The notes beneath the pieces were generated by a model. The model saw only the letters and a program-made list of their open reading frames with translations. It did not search any database and was not told where the DNA came from. From the NCBI GenBank assembly GCA_036675815.1, contig JAKFEE010000031.1, positions 124,001 through 188,000 of the forward strand: 64,000 nt of DNA, in the 5' to 3' direction. The position numbers and the translations under genes were made by a program. This document shows positions 1-7,030 of this stretch, piece by piece (the stretch's first letter is position 1; every line of letters begins with the position of its first letter). Source of the stretch: JAKFEE01 sp036675815 (GTDB lineage: Bacteria; Pseudomonadota; Alphaproteobacteria; Rhodospirillales; Magnetospirillaceae).

Positions 1-1392
1 GATTCCACCCCGATGGTGTTGCTGGTGGGGCAGGTGGAACGGCCGACGCGTGGGCGCGAAGCCTTCCAGGAGGTCGAGTATCGCCTGATGTTCGCGCCCC
101 TGGCCAAGTGGGTGGGCGAGGTCGATGCCGCCGAGCGCCTGCCCGAGGCGCTGGCCCGCGCCTTCGCCATTGCCACGTCCGGGCGGCCTGGCCCGGCGGT
201 GCTGGTCATGCCCGAGGACATGCTGGGCGATGTCGCCGCGGTGGCCGATGTGCCGCATGTTCCCGCCGCCGCGGGCGATGCCGGCGAGGCCGATATGGCG
301 CGCCTGCGGTCGTTGCTGATGACGGCACGCCGCCCGCTCGCCATCGTCGGTGGCGGCGGCTGGAACGACGAGGCGCGCCGCGACTTCACCGCCTTCGCCG
401 AAGCCTCTGGCCTACCGGTTGCCGCCTCGTTCCGCTGCCAGGACATCGTCGACAACACCAGCGCGGCCTATGTCGGCGAACTCGGTACGTCGGTCAGCCC
501 GCACCTGGCGCAACGCGTCCGCGACGCCGACCTGTTGCTGGTGGTGGGGGCGCGCCTGGGCGAGATGACCACCCAGGGCTACACCCTGGTCGAGGCGCCG
601 GTGCCGCGCCAGACCCTTGTGCACATCCACCCGGCCGCCGAAGAGCTGGGCCGCGTCTACCATCCGGCGCTGGGCGTCACCGCCGGGATGGCCGCGGCGG
701 CCCAGGCCCTGCGGCGGCACGTGCAGCTCGATGCCGCGGCCTGGCGCGACTGGCTGCGGGCGGCGCGCACCGACTACGAGGCCAATCTGCAGCCCGGGCC
801 GTGCCCGGGCGCGCTGGACATGGGCCAGGTGATGCTGTGGCTGCGCCGGCGCCTGCCGGCCGACGCCATCGTCACCAACGGCGCCGGCAACTATTCGGGG
901 TGGACCCAGCGCTTCCATCAATATCGGACGTGGCGGTCGCAGCTGGCGCCGACCAACGGCTCGATGGGCTATGGCGTCCCGGCGGCGCTGACCGCCAAGG
1001 TGGTGCACCCCGAGCGTACCGTCGTCTGTTGGACTGGCGACGGCGATTTCCTGATGACCGGGCAGGAGCTGGCCACCGCCGTGCTGCACGACCTCGCGCC
1101 GGTGATCCTGCTGGTCAACAACGGCATGTACGGCACCATCCGCATGCACCAGGAGCGCCACTATCCCGGCCGCGCCCTGGCCACCGACCTGGTCAACCCC
1201 GATTTCGCCGCCCTGGCGCGCTCGTTCGGTGCGCATGCCGAGACGATCGATGCCACCGAGCAGTTTGCGCCGGCGTTCGAGCGGGCGCTGGGGGCGGGAA
1301 GGGTGGCGCTGCTCGAACTGCGCATCGACCCCGAGGCCATCAGCACCCGGACCACCCTCTCGGCTATCCGAAATCGAGTCCCGCAATCCTGA
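1..1392 (+). CDS. ThDP-dependent acetolactate synthase-like enzyme, 5' end outside window
   Basis: These are the C-terminal 463 residues of a thiamine-diphosphate enzyme of the acetolactate synthase/2-oxo-acid decarboxylase superfamily. The frame is open to base 1, so the start and the part of the pyrimidine-binding domain that carries the catalytic Glu lie upstream. The visible part covers the central Rossmann-like domain (about residues 95-230) and the pyrophosphate-binding domain, where GDGDF (about residue 345) and NNGMYGTI (about 373) form the Mg-ThDP motif. Such enzymes ligate or cleave 2-oxo acids. The substrate cannot be read from the sequence. No small regulatory subunit gene follows, which argues against this being the housekeeping IlvB. 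A large inverted repeat begins 11 bases after the stop. Confidence 0.85.
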   Translation, partial: DSTPMVLLVGQVERPTRGREAFQEVEYRLMFAPLAKWVGEVDAAERLPEALARAFAIATSGRPGPAVLVMPEDMLGDVAAVADVPHVPAAAGDAGEADMARLRSLLMTARRPLAIVGGGGWNDEARRDFTAFAEASGLPVAASFRCQDIVDNTSAAYVGELGTSVSPHLAQRVRDADLLLVVGARLGEMTTQGYTLVEAPVPRQTLVHIHPAAEELGRVYHPALGVTAGMAAAAQALRRHVQLDAAAWRDWLRAARTDYEANLQPGPCPGALDMGQVMLWLRRRLPADAIVTNGAGNYSGWTQRFHQYRTWRSQLAPTNGSMGYGVPAALTAKVVHPERTVVCWTGDGDFLMTGQELATAVLHDLAPVILLVNNGMYGTIRMHQERHYPGRALATDLVNPDFAALARSFGAHAETIDATEQFAPAFERALGAGRVALLELRIDPEAISTRTTLSAIRNRVPQS

Positions 1393-1403
1393 GGGGATGG
1401 TTC

Positions 1404-1511
1404 ACCACAGAGGCACAGAGACACCGAGGGGACACAGAGAAGAAGCAGGACTGCCGGCTACGCCGGCGGTAGACCGCTCCGTGCCGTCTCGGTGTCTCTG
1501 TTCCTCTGTGG
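1404..1511. repeat. Long inverted repeat with 24-nt arms
   Basis: The left arm at 1404-1427 (begins CCACAGAGGCACAGAG) is matched by the reverse complement at 1488-1511 with a single mismatch. The 60-base loop holds a smaller GC-rich dyad around 1453-1470. Elements with this CACAGAG-rich text occur as dispersed intergenic repeats in several proteobacteria (recollection, not searched here). The repeat could also act as a terminator for the upstream gene, although no T-tract follows. Confidence 0.75.
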
Positions 1512-1619
1512 TCGCGTTATCGCATCATGGCGGAGCGGCAATGAGGCGCTCGCCGGTTCATCATCGGTTTAGCCGGGATTTGGCAGCATCCGTGGCAAAT
1601 GGAGATGGAGGCAATGACG

Positions 1620-2159
1620 ATGCGCAATACGAGCGAGCGCTACGGCGCGATGGCGCAGGGCCTGCACTGGCTGATGGCGCTGATGATCATCGGACTGTTC
1701 GGCGTCGGTCTATGGATGGGCGGCCTGCCGAACGGCGAGTTCAAGGGCCAGGTCTACGGCCTTCACAAGGCCATGGGCGTGCTGGTCCTGCTGCTGGTCG
1801 TCTTCCGCCTGATCTGGCGCCAGGTGAACGTTCAGCCGCGCCCGCAGTACGAAGCCGCGTGGGAGCATACGCTCGCCACGGCCATGCATTGGGCGCTCTA
1901 TGCGCTGATGCTGGCGGTTCCCGTGATCGGCTGGCTGATGTCGGACACGGGCGGCCGCCCCGTCTCGTTCTTCGGCCTCTACACCTTCCCGCTGTTCATC
2001 GGCAAGAACGAGCCGCTGCACGAGGCGCTGGAAGGCGCCCATGCGGTATCGGCGTTCCTCATGATGGCGCTTGCCGCCCTCCACGCCGCCGCCGCCGTCT
2101 GGCATCACCGGGTGCGCAAGGACAGCGTGCTGGCCCGCATGCTGCCGTTCCGCGCCTAG
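1620..2159 (+). CDS. Cytochrome b561 family protein
   Basis: The 179-residue protein has four hydrophobic segments, as in prokaryotic cytochrome b561, a di-heme inner-membrane quinol-oxidising electron carrier. Histidines suited to heme ligation sit in the expected helices: His16 in GLHWLM, His49 in GLHKAMG, His90 in AMHWALY, and the GAHAVSAF/ALHAAAAVWHH region near the C-terminus. Four in-frame ATGs (1599, 1605, 1614, 1620) are available. I chose 1620 because GGAGG at 1607-1611 then lies 8 bases upstream. No periplasmic partner such as a YceI protein is adjacent, so its redox partner is unknown. Confidence 0.85.
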   Translation: MRNTSERYGAMAQGLHWLMALMIIGLFGVGLWMGGLPNGEFKGQVYGLHKAMGVLVLLLVVFRLIWRQVNVQPRPQYEAAWEHTLATAMHWALYALMLAVPVIGWLMSDTGGRPVSFFGLYTFPLFIGKNEPLHEALEGAHAVSAFLMMALAALHAAAAVWHHRVRKDSVLARMLPFRA

Positions 2160-2195
2160 CTAGGGCGTGCGACTTTACGAGACTGCCACCTCTGT

Positions 2196-2255
2196 CGTCA
2201 TTGCCGGGCCTGACCCGGCAATCCATGGACCCCCGGGCCAAGCCCGGGGGTGACG
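2196..2255. repeat. Double-hairpin intergenic repeat (CGTCATTGCCGGG type)
   Basis: Two hairpins lie side by side: ATTGCCGGG/CCCGGCAAT (2200-2222) and CCCCCGGG/CCCGGGGG (2230-2250). They are enclosed by CGTCA at 2196 and TGACG at 2251. This BIME-like architecture is common between genes in alphaproteobacteria. It occupies the gap after the cytochrome b561 gene and may stop or pause transcription there. Confidence 0.75.
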
Positions 2256-2388
2256 GCGAGAGGGTACTGACCTCCCTTGAGCCACCTTCGCCAGCGGCTG
2301 GCTGCACTGCTCTGGTCAAACCCCCGGATGCGGTGTTAGCTGCTCCTTTCGGCGCCTGAGTCCTGGGCGCGACGAGGGGGCAGCCGGG

Positions 2389-3660
2389 GTGAATCTGGTT
2401 TTCTTCGTGATGGTCGCCGCCGCCTTCATTGTGGCGGCGGTGCGGCAGTTGTCGTGGCATGGCGCCGGCGGCGCACCCATGGAACTGCTGTCGACGGCGC
2501 TGCTCGAGGCCGCCGACCAGGCGGTGACGCTGTCGATCGGATTGGTCGGCATGATGGCGCTGTTCCTCGGCCTGATGAAAGTGGCCGAGGAGGGCGGGCT
2601 GCTGACGGTCGTGGCCCGGCTGCTGCGGCCGCTCATGGTGCGGCTGTTTCCCGAGGTCCCCGCCGGGCATCCGGCCATGGGGGCGATGATCTTCAACATC
2701 TCGGCCAATGTGCTGGGGCTCGGCAACGCCGCCACCCCCTTCGGCATCCGCGCCATGCAGGAGCTCGACGGCCTCAACCCGCGCAAGGGCACGGCCACCG
2801 ACGCCATGGTGCTGTTCCTGGCCATCAATACGGCTAGCGTCACCCTGCTGCCGACCAGCGTCATCGCCCTGCGCGCCGCCGCCGGCTCGGCCGATCCCGC
2901 CGGCATCGTCGGCACGACGCTGTTCGCAACCATCGTGGCGACCGCGGTGGCCGTGGTTTCGGCCAAGGTGCTGGCGCCGGTGTTTCCCGTCGAGCATTCA
3001 TCCGCGGCGGCGGCGGCCGTTCAACGTGCGGAAGAGGATGATGGCGACGCGGGGGGACCCGCGCCCATGCTGGCCTCGGCCCTGGCGGTTGCCGCCGTCG
3101 TCGCCCTGGTGCCGTTGACCCTGCTGTGGGGCAAGCTGGTGTCGGCGTGGATTCTGCCGGCCCTGGTGGTGGGATTGCTCGCCTTCGGCCTGCTGCGTGG
3201 AGTCAAGGTCTACGAGAGCTTCGTCGAGGGCGCGCGCGAGGGCTTCCAGGTCGGCGTGCGCATCATCCCCTATCTGGTGGCCATCCTGGTGGCCATCGCC
3301 ATGCTGCGCGAGAGCGGCGCCCTCGAACTGCTGATCCGGCCCATCGGTGCCGTCACGGCGCCGTTCGGCCTGCCGGCCGAGGCACTGACCATGGCCTTGA
3401 TGCGCGCCTTGTCCGGCTCGGGCGCCTTCGGCCTGCTGGCGGCGCTGTTCAACGACCCGGCCATCGGCCCCGACAGTTATACCGGCTATCTCGCCAGCAC
3501 CATCCAGGGCTCGACCGAAACCACCTTCTACGTGCTTGCGGTCTATTTCGGCGCGGTCCAGGTGCGGCGCATTCGCCACGCCCTGGTCGCCGGGCTGCTC
3601 GCCGATGTCGCCGGCGTGGCGGCGGCGGTGGCGATCTGCCGGTGGCTTTACGGGGGTTAG
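2389..3660 (+). CDS. Fused SpmA/SpmB-like nucleoside-recognition membrane protein
   Basis: This 423-residue polytopic membrane protein reads as a fusion of the two spore maturation proteins SpmA and SpmB, both of the nucleoside-recognition (Gate) domain family. The N-terminal half has the SpmA-like stretch FNISANVLGLGNAATPFG (about residues 103-120). The C-terminal half has the SpmB-like ALSGSGAFGLLAALFN and QGSTETTFYVLAVYFG elements (about 343-390). In non-sporulating proteobacteria the fused form is widespread and its transported substrate is unknown. The start is a GTG at 2389 preceded by GGGGGCAGCCGGG. An upstream extension is not supported. Confidence 0.8.
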   Translation: MNLVFFVMVAAAFIVAAVRQLSWHGAGGAPMELLSTALLEAADQAVTLSIGLVGMMALFLGLMKVAEEGGLLTVVARLLRPLMVRLFPEVPAGHPAMGAMIFNISANVLGLGNAATPFGIRAMQELDGLNPRKGTATDAMVLFLAINTASVTLLPTSVIALRAAAGSADPAGIVGTTLFATIVATAVAVVSAKVLAPVFPVEHSSAAAAAVQRAEEDDGDAGGPAPMLASALAVAAVVALVPLTLLWGKLVSAWILPALVVGLLAFGLLRGVKVYESFVEGAREGFQVGVRIIPYLVAILVAIAMLRESGALELLIRPIGAVTAPFGLPAEALTMALMRALSGSGAFGLLAALFNDPAIGPDSYTGYLASTIQGSTETTFYVLAVYFGAVQVRRIRHALVAGLLADVAGVAAAVAICRWLYGG

Positions 3661-3680
3661 CCGCCATATTGTGGTGAAGT

Positions 3681-3736
3681 GGAGCGCGGACCTCCAGGTC
3701 CGCCCACGGCTTGCGGACCTGGAGGTCCGCGCTTCG
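3681..3736. repeat. Nested palindrome repeat, copy A (GCGGACCT core)
   Basis: Hairpin 1 at 3686-3703 (GCGGACCT-cc-AGGTCCGC) and hairpin 2 at 3713-3730 (GCGGACCT-gg-AGGTCCGC) are themselves arms of a larger inverted repeat of about 23 bases each side. It is one of five related elements in this window (see 6061, 29713, 43384, 60743), always intergenic. It ends just before the ribosome binding site of the aldehyde dehydrogenase gene. Confidence 0.85.
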
Positions 3737-3748
3737 GGGGAGATGGCG

Positions 3749-5227
3749 ATGCTCGGTTCCCTTCTCGACGATCTCGGCGTACGGCCGGCCATTGGCGAAC
3801 TCGCCGTCCATTCGCCCATCGATGGCCAGGAGATCGGTCGGCTGCGCGCGGATTCCACCGCCGATGTCGCCGCGGCGGTCGATCGCGCCGCCACCGCGTT
3901 CCTTGCCTGGCGCGACGTGCCGGCGCCCCGGCGCGGCGAACTGGTGCGGCTGTTCGGCGACGAGCTGCGCCGCCACAAGCAGGCGCTGGGCCGCCTCGTC
4001 ACCATCGAATCGGGCAAGATCGTCCAGGAAGGCCTGGGCGAGGTCCAGGAGATGATCGACATCTGTGACTTCGCCTTGGGCCTGTCGCGCCAGCTCCATG
4101 GCCTGACCATCGCCTCCGAGCGCCCCGGCCACCGCATGATGGAGACGTGGCATCCGCTGGGCGTGGTCGGCGTCATCAGCGCCTTCAATTTCCCCGTCGC
4201 GGTATGGGCATGGAACGCGGCGCTCGCCGTGGTGTGCGGCGACCCGGTGGTGTGGAAGCCCTCGGAAAAGACGCCGCTGTCGGCCTTGGCCGGCAAGGCC
4301 TTGTTCGACCGTGCCGCCGCGCGGTTCGGCGAGGCGCCGGAGCATCTGGTGCAGGTCGTGGTGGGCGGGCGCGAGGTCGGCGAGGCGCTGTGCGACGATC
4401 GCCGTGTACCGCTGATCAGCGCCACCGGCTCGTGCCGCATGGGACGGATGGTCGGGCCGCGGGTCGCCCAGCGGTTCGGCCGCGCGCTGCTGGAGCTGGG
4501 CGGCAACAATGGCATGATCGTCTGCTCCTCGGCCGATCTCGACCTGGCGGTGCGCGCCATCCTGTTTGCCGCGGTCGGAACCGCCGGCCAGCGCTGCACC
4601 AGCCTACGCCGCCTGATCGTGCATGACAGCGTGCGCGAAACGCTGGTGGACCGCCTCAAGGCCGCCTATGCCAGCGTCAACGTCGGCAATCCGCTCGAGC
4701 CGCAGACGCTGGTCGGGCCGCTGATCGATGCCGAGGCCTATGCGCGCATGCGCGCCGCCCTGCAGCGGGCCGCAGCCGAGGGTGGCCGCGTGTTCGGCGG
4801 CGAGCGCCTCGACGACGAAGGCGTCTACGTGCGCCCGGCGCTGGTCGAGATGCCCGAGCAGACGGCGGTGGTGCGCGAGGAAACCTTCGCACCCATCCTC
4901 TACGTCATGGCCTACGATGACTTGGTCGAGGCCATCCGGCTGCACAACGGCGTGCCACAGGGTTTGTCGTCGTCGATTTTCACCAATGACCTGCGCGAGG
5001 CCGAGGCATTCCTGTCGGCCGCCGGCAGCGATTGCGGCATCGCCAACGTCAACATCGGCCCGTCGGGGGCGGAGATCGGCGGTGCCTTCGGCGGCGAGAA
5101 GGAGACCGGCGGCGGTCGCGAGTCCGGCTCCGACGCCTGGAAGGCGTACATGCGCCGCGCCACCAACACCATCAACTTCTCGCGCGCGCTGCCGTTGGCC
5201 CAGGGCATCGTCTTCGACGCCGGCTGA
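3749..5227 (+). CDS. NAD(P)-dependent aldehyde dehydrogenase, ALDH7/AmaB-like
   Basis: This is a full-length aldehyde dehydrogenase of 492 residues. The catalytic Cys283 lies in AGQRCTSLRR and the general-base Glu in ELGGNNG at about residue 250, with the NAD-binding AFNFPVAVWAWN segment upstream. The ELGGNN wording and the C-terminal GGAFGGEKETGGGRESGSD resemble ALDH7 enzymes, which oxidise aminoadipate semialdehyde/piperideine-6-carboxylate in lysine breakdown to aminoadipate. The substrate assignment is inference. GGGGGAG at 3736-3742 lies 6 bases before ATG 3749, which I prefer over ATG 3743. It stands alone, with a repeat on its 5' side and the RTX leader on its 3' side. Confidence 0.85.
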   Translation: MLGSLLDDLGVRPAIGELAVHSPIDGQEIGRLRADSTADVAAAVDRAATAFLAWRDVPAPRRGELVRLFGDELRRHKQALGRLVTIESGKIVQEGLGEVQEMIDICDFALGLSRQLHGLTIASERPGHRMMETWHPLGVVGVISAFNFPVAVWAWNAALAVVCGDPVVWKPSEKTPLSALAGKALFDRAAARFGEAPEHLVQVVVGGREVGEALCDDRRVPLISATGSCRMGRMVGPRVAQRFGRALLELGGNNGMIVCSSADLDLAVRAILFAAVGTAGQRCTSLRRLIVHDSVRETLVDRLKAAYASVNVGNPLEPQTLVGPLIDAEAYARMRAALQRAAAEGGRVFGGERLDDEGVYVRPALVEMPEQTAVVREETFAPILYVMAYDDLVEAIRLHNGVPQGLSSSIFTNDLREAEAFLSAAGSDCGIANVNIGPSGAEIGGAFGGEKETGGGRESGSDAWKAYMRRATNTINFSRALPLAQGIVFDAG

Positions 5228-5283
5228 CCGGCTCCCACAAGGCGTAATCGACGACCGACCCTTCGTCGTGGGGGCTCCTAACG

Positions 5284-5316
5284 AAGGTCACGGCAATGCC
5301 ACGCCCATGACGCGAA
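5284..5316 (+). promoter_or_regulatory. Conserved RTX-gene leader element, copy 1
   Basis: The stretch TCAC-GCAATGCCAC-CCCATGACG (with single-base differences) recurs at 6210-6242 in front of the second RTX gene. In both places GCAATGCCAC begins 73-74 bases before the start codon. The strong conservation of both sequence and distance in otherwise unrelated upstream DNA suggests a promoter or 5'-UTR element. Its function is unknown. Confidence 0.5.
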
Positions 5317-5365
5317 GCATAGGCCATGATTCCTCCACCTCAAGGTGAGAAGGAGAAAAGACCAA

Positions 5366-5959
5366 ATGGCTACTTTGCATGGCGGCGCCTACGATGATCA
5401 CATCGAAGGTGGTAAGGCTTCCGACTTCATCATTGGCGACAATGGCGATGATCGGCTGAATGGCCGCCACGGTGACGATACCCTGTTCGGCGGCGAGGGC
5501 GATGACCGCCTCGCCGGCGGCAAGGGTGACGACACCGTGTATGGTGATGACGATCTCGATCTGGTCGCCGGCAACGACCGTATCGCCGGCGGGCAGGGCG
5601 ACGACACCCTGTTCGGCGGCGCGGGCGACGACGTCATCAAGGGTAACAACGGCGACGACGTCATCGACGGCGGTGCCGGCAACGACGTCCTGTTCGGCGG
5701 CGGCGGCGAAGACACCTTCGTCTTCACCGGCGGCGGCGGCCAGGATCTCGTCATGGACTTCGGCAAGGGCGACGTTCTGCAGATCGCCCGCAACATCAAC
5801 GGCCTGGCGGTCGAGACGCCGGACGATTTGGCGGCCCGCGTCACCGACGTCCAGGGCCGTGCCGTGATCGACCTGGGCAATGGCGACACCGTCACCCTGC
5901 AGGGCGTGTCGGCCGAGGACGTTCAGCAGAATCCGAACGAGTTCTTCGTCATATCATAA
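5366..5959 (+). CDS. Small secreted RTX calcium-binding protein, paralogue 1
   Basis: The 197-residue protein has no N-terminal signal peptide. It consists of a short MATLHGGAYDDHIEGG head, eight or so GGxGxDxxx nonapeptides (about residues 15-120) that form a calcium-binding parallel beta-roll, and a C-terminal region of about 80 residues. The tail (TFVFTGGGGQDLVMDFGKGD through EFFVIS) is the likely uncleaved type I secretion signal, and it is almost identical to that of the next gene. The start at ATG 5366 follows AGGAGAA at 5351-5357. A type I exporter and adaptor are encoded 9-11 kb downstream and are the obvious secretion route (inference). The protein is far smaller than RTX toxins, proteases or S-layer proteins, and no enzymatic domain is visible. 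Confidence 0.85.
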   Translation: MATLHGGAYDDHIEGGKASDFIIGDNGDDRLNGRHGDDTLFGGEGDDRLAGGKGDDTVYGDDDLDLVAGNDRIAGGQGDDTLFGGAGDDVIKGNNGDDVIDGGAGNDVLFGGGGEDTFVFTGGGGQDLVMDFGKGDVLQIARNINGLAVETPDDLAARVTDVQGRAVIDLGNGDTVTLQGVSAEDVQQNPNEFFVIS

Positions 5960-5983
5960 GCCGGCGGGTCATAAGCCGGCGGG
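5954..5983. repeat. 15-bp tandem duplication across the stop codon
   Basis: TCATAAGCCGGCGGG occurs twice head-to-tail at 5954-5968 and 5969-5983. The TAA stop of the first RTX gene lies inside copy one. The second RTX gene has no such duplication, so it arose after the gene duplication or was lost there. Confidence 0.85.
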
Positions 5984-6007
5984 GCGGGCGGCGGCACTGC
6001 CGCCCGC
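5984..6007 (+). terminator. Hairpin terminator of RTX gene 1
   Basis: GCGGGCGGC (5984-5992), a GGCACT loop and GCCGCCCGC (5999-6007) form a perfect 9-bp stem. The same stem follows the second RTX gene at 6984-7007. Only a weak pyrimidine run follows, so termination strength is uncertain. Confidence 0.65.
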
Positions 6008-6060
6008 CTTTCGCCGGCGATGTTCCCATCGAAGGCCGCCGACCGGCCGTCGGACGAAGT

Positions 6061-6105
6061 GCGGGCCTCCAGGTGCGCACGCGGAAGGCGGAGCTGGAGC
6101 TCCAT
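6061..6105. repeat. Nested palindrome repeat, copy B (degenerate)
   Basis: GCGGGCCTCCAGGTGCGC is followed by GCGGAGCTGGAGCTCC, echoing the GCGGACCT and GCGGAGCT cores of the other copies, but the outer arms no longer match. It looks like a decayed member of the family. Confidence 0.5.
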
Positions 6106-6209
6106 GGGCGGCCCGAGAGCCGCGCAGCGCAGATCGATTCAGCCGGTCTTCCTGTCGCTCTAAATGCCTGCAATTGATGCAGTTTTCGGGCAAATGGCAT
6201 AGCTCACAA

Positions 6210-6242
6210 AGCTCACAGCAATGCCACCCCCATGACGTGGGG
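6210..6242 (+). promoter_or_regulatory. Conserved RTX-gene leader element, copy 2
   Basis: This is the counterpart of the element at 5284-5316: GCAATGCCAC starts at 6218, 74 bases before the ATG at 6292. Upstream, TTGATG near 6175 and CATAGC near 6199 could form a weak promoter, which is speculative. Confidence 0.5.
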
Positions 6243-6291
6243 TCTCGGCAATTCTACCGGTCACTGAAACGTGACTTGGAGAAGATCACAC

Positions 6292-6975
6292 ATGGCTACG
6301 TTGCATGGGGGCGCCTACGACGACAACCTCCAGGGCGGTCGATTCTCGGATTTCATCACGGGTGGTAGTGGTGATGACCGGCTGCATGGCAGGGACGGCG
6401 ACGACCATCTGGTCGGAGGCTCTGGCGATGATCGTCTGAAGGGCGACGATGGGGATGATCGCCTGTTCGGTGGTTCGGGCGACGATCGGCTCGGCGGTGG
6501 CCGAGGCGACGATTTCCTTGCCGGCGGTTCGGGTGACGACCGCCTGAACGGTCAAGCGGGCGACGATATCGCCATTGGCGGCTCGGGCGACGACAATCTC
6601 AAGGGCGGCGCGGGCGATGACTACGTCTTCGGCGGCTCCGGCGACGACGTGCTCAAGGGCAACGGCGGCGACGACGTCATCGACGGCGGTGCCGACAACG
6701 ATCTCCTGTTCGGCGGCGGCGGCGACGACACCTTCGTCTTCACCGGCGGCGGCGGCCAGGACCTCGTCATGGACTTCGGCAAGGGCGACATCTTGCAGAT
6801 CGCCCGCAACATCAACGGCCTTGCCGTCGAGACGCCGGACGACCTGGCGACGCGCGTCACCGACGTTCAGGGCAATGCCGTGATCGACCTGGGCAATGGC
6901 GACACCGTCACCCTGCAGGGCGTGTCGGCCGAGGACGTTCAGCAGAATCCGAACGCCTTCTTCGTCGTTTCCTAA
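6292..6975 (+). CDS. Small secreted RTX calcium-binding protein, paralogue 2
   Basis: This 227-residue paralogue of the preceding RTX protein has the same MATLHGGAYDD start and a nearly identical C-terminal block of about 80 residues (TFVFTGGGGQDLVMDFGKGD to FFVVS). It has more GGSGDDRL-type repeats (about eleven, residues 15-150), so the paralogues differ mainly in repeat number. There is no signal peptide. The acidic C-terminus with a hydrophobic end fits type I secretion. The ribosome binding site is the GGAGA at about 6277-6281. It is flanked by its own leader and terminator, so the two RTX genes look like duplicated, independently transcribed cassettes. A role as surface or matrix proteins is inferred from context. 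Confidence 0.85.
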   Translation: MATLHGGAYDDNLQGGRFSDFITGGSGDDRLHGRDGDDHLVGGSGDDRLKGDDGDDRLFGGSGDDRLGGGRGDDFLAGGSGDDRLNGQAGDDIAIGGSGDDNLKGGAGDDYVFGGSGDDVLKGNGGDDVIDGGADNDLLFGGGGDDTFVFTGGGGQDLVMDFGKGDILQIARNINGLAVETPDDLATRVTDVQGNAVIDLGNGDTVTLQGVSAEDVQQNPNAFFVVS

Positions 6976-6983
6976 GTTGGTGT

Positions 6984-7007
6984 GCGGGCGGCGGTTCTGC
7001 CGCCCGC
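6984..7007 (+). terminator. Hairpin terminator of RTX gene 2
   Basis: GCGGGCGGC, a GGTTCT loop and GCCGCCCGC form the same 9-bp stem as after RTX gene 1, followed by ATCTCTCCCTTC. It separates the RTX cassettes from the glycosyltransferase run that starts at 7031. It may attenuate rather than abolish read-through. Confidence 0.65.
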
Positions 7008-7030
7008 ATCTCTCCCTTCAAGGTTCGTTC

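Larger units (their letters stand above)
5960..6291. other. Intergenic region between the two RTX genes
   Basis: This 332-base gap holds the second half of the tandem duplication, the hairpin terminator of RTX gene 1, a degenerate nested palindrome (6061-6105), a small CTGCA-attga-TGCAG dyad at about 6168-6182, a doubled GCTCACA around 6202-6217 and the conserved RTX leader copy 2. It has no credible coding sequence. Confidence 0.7.

Noticed and set aside
5400..6700. Regularly spaced repeats resembling a CRISPR array
   Set aside because: The periodicity is 27 bases in frame and encodes GGxGxDxxx nonapeptides. Repeats vary in sequence and there are no spacers or cas genes.
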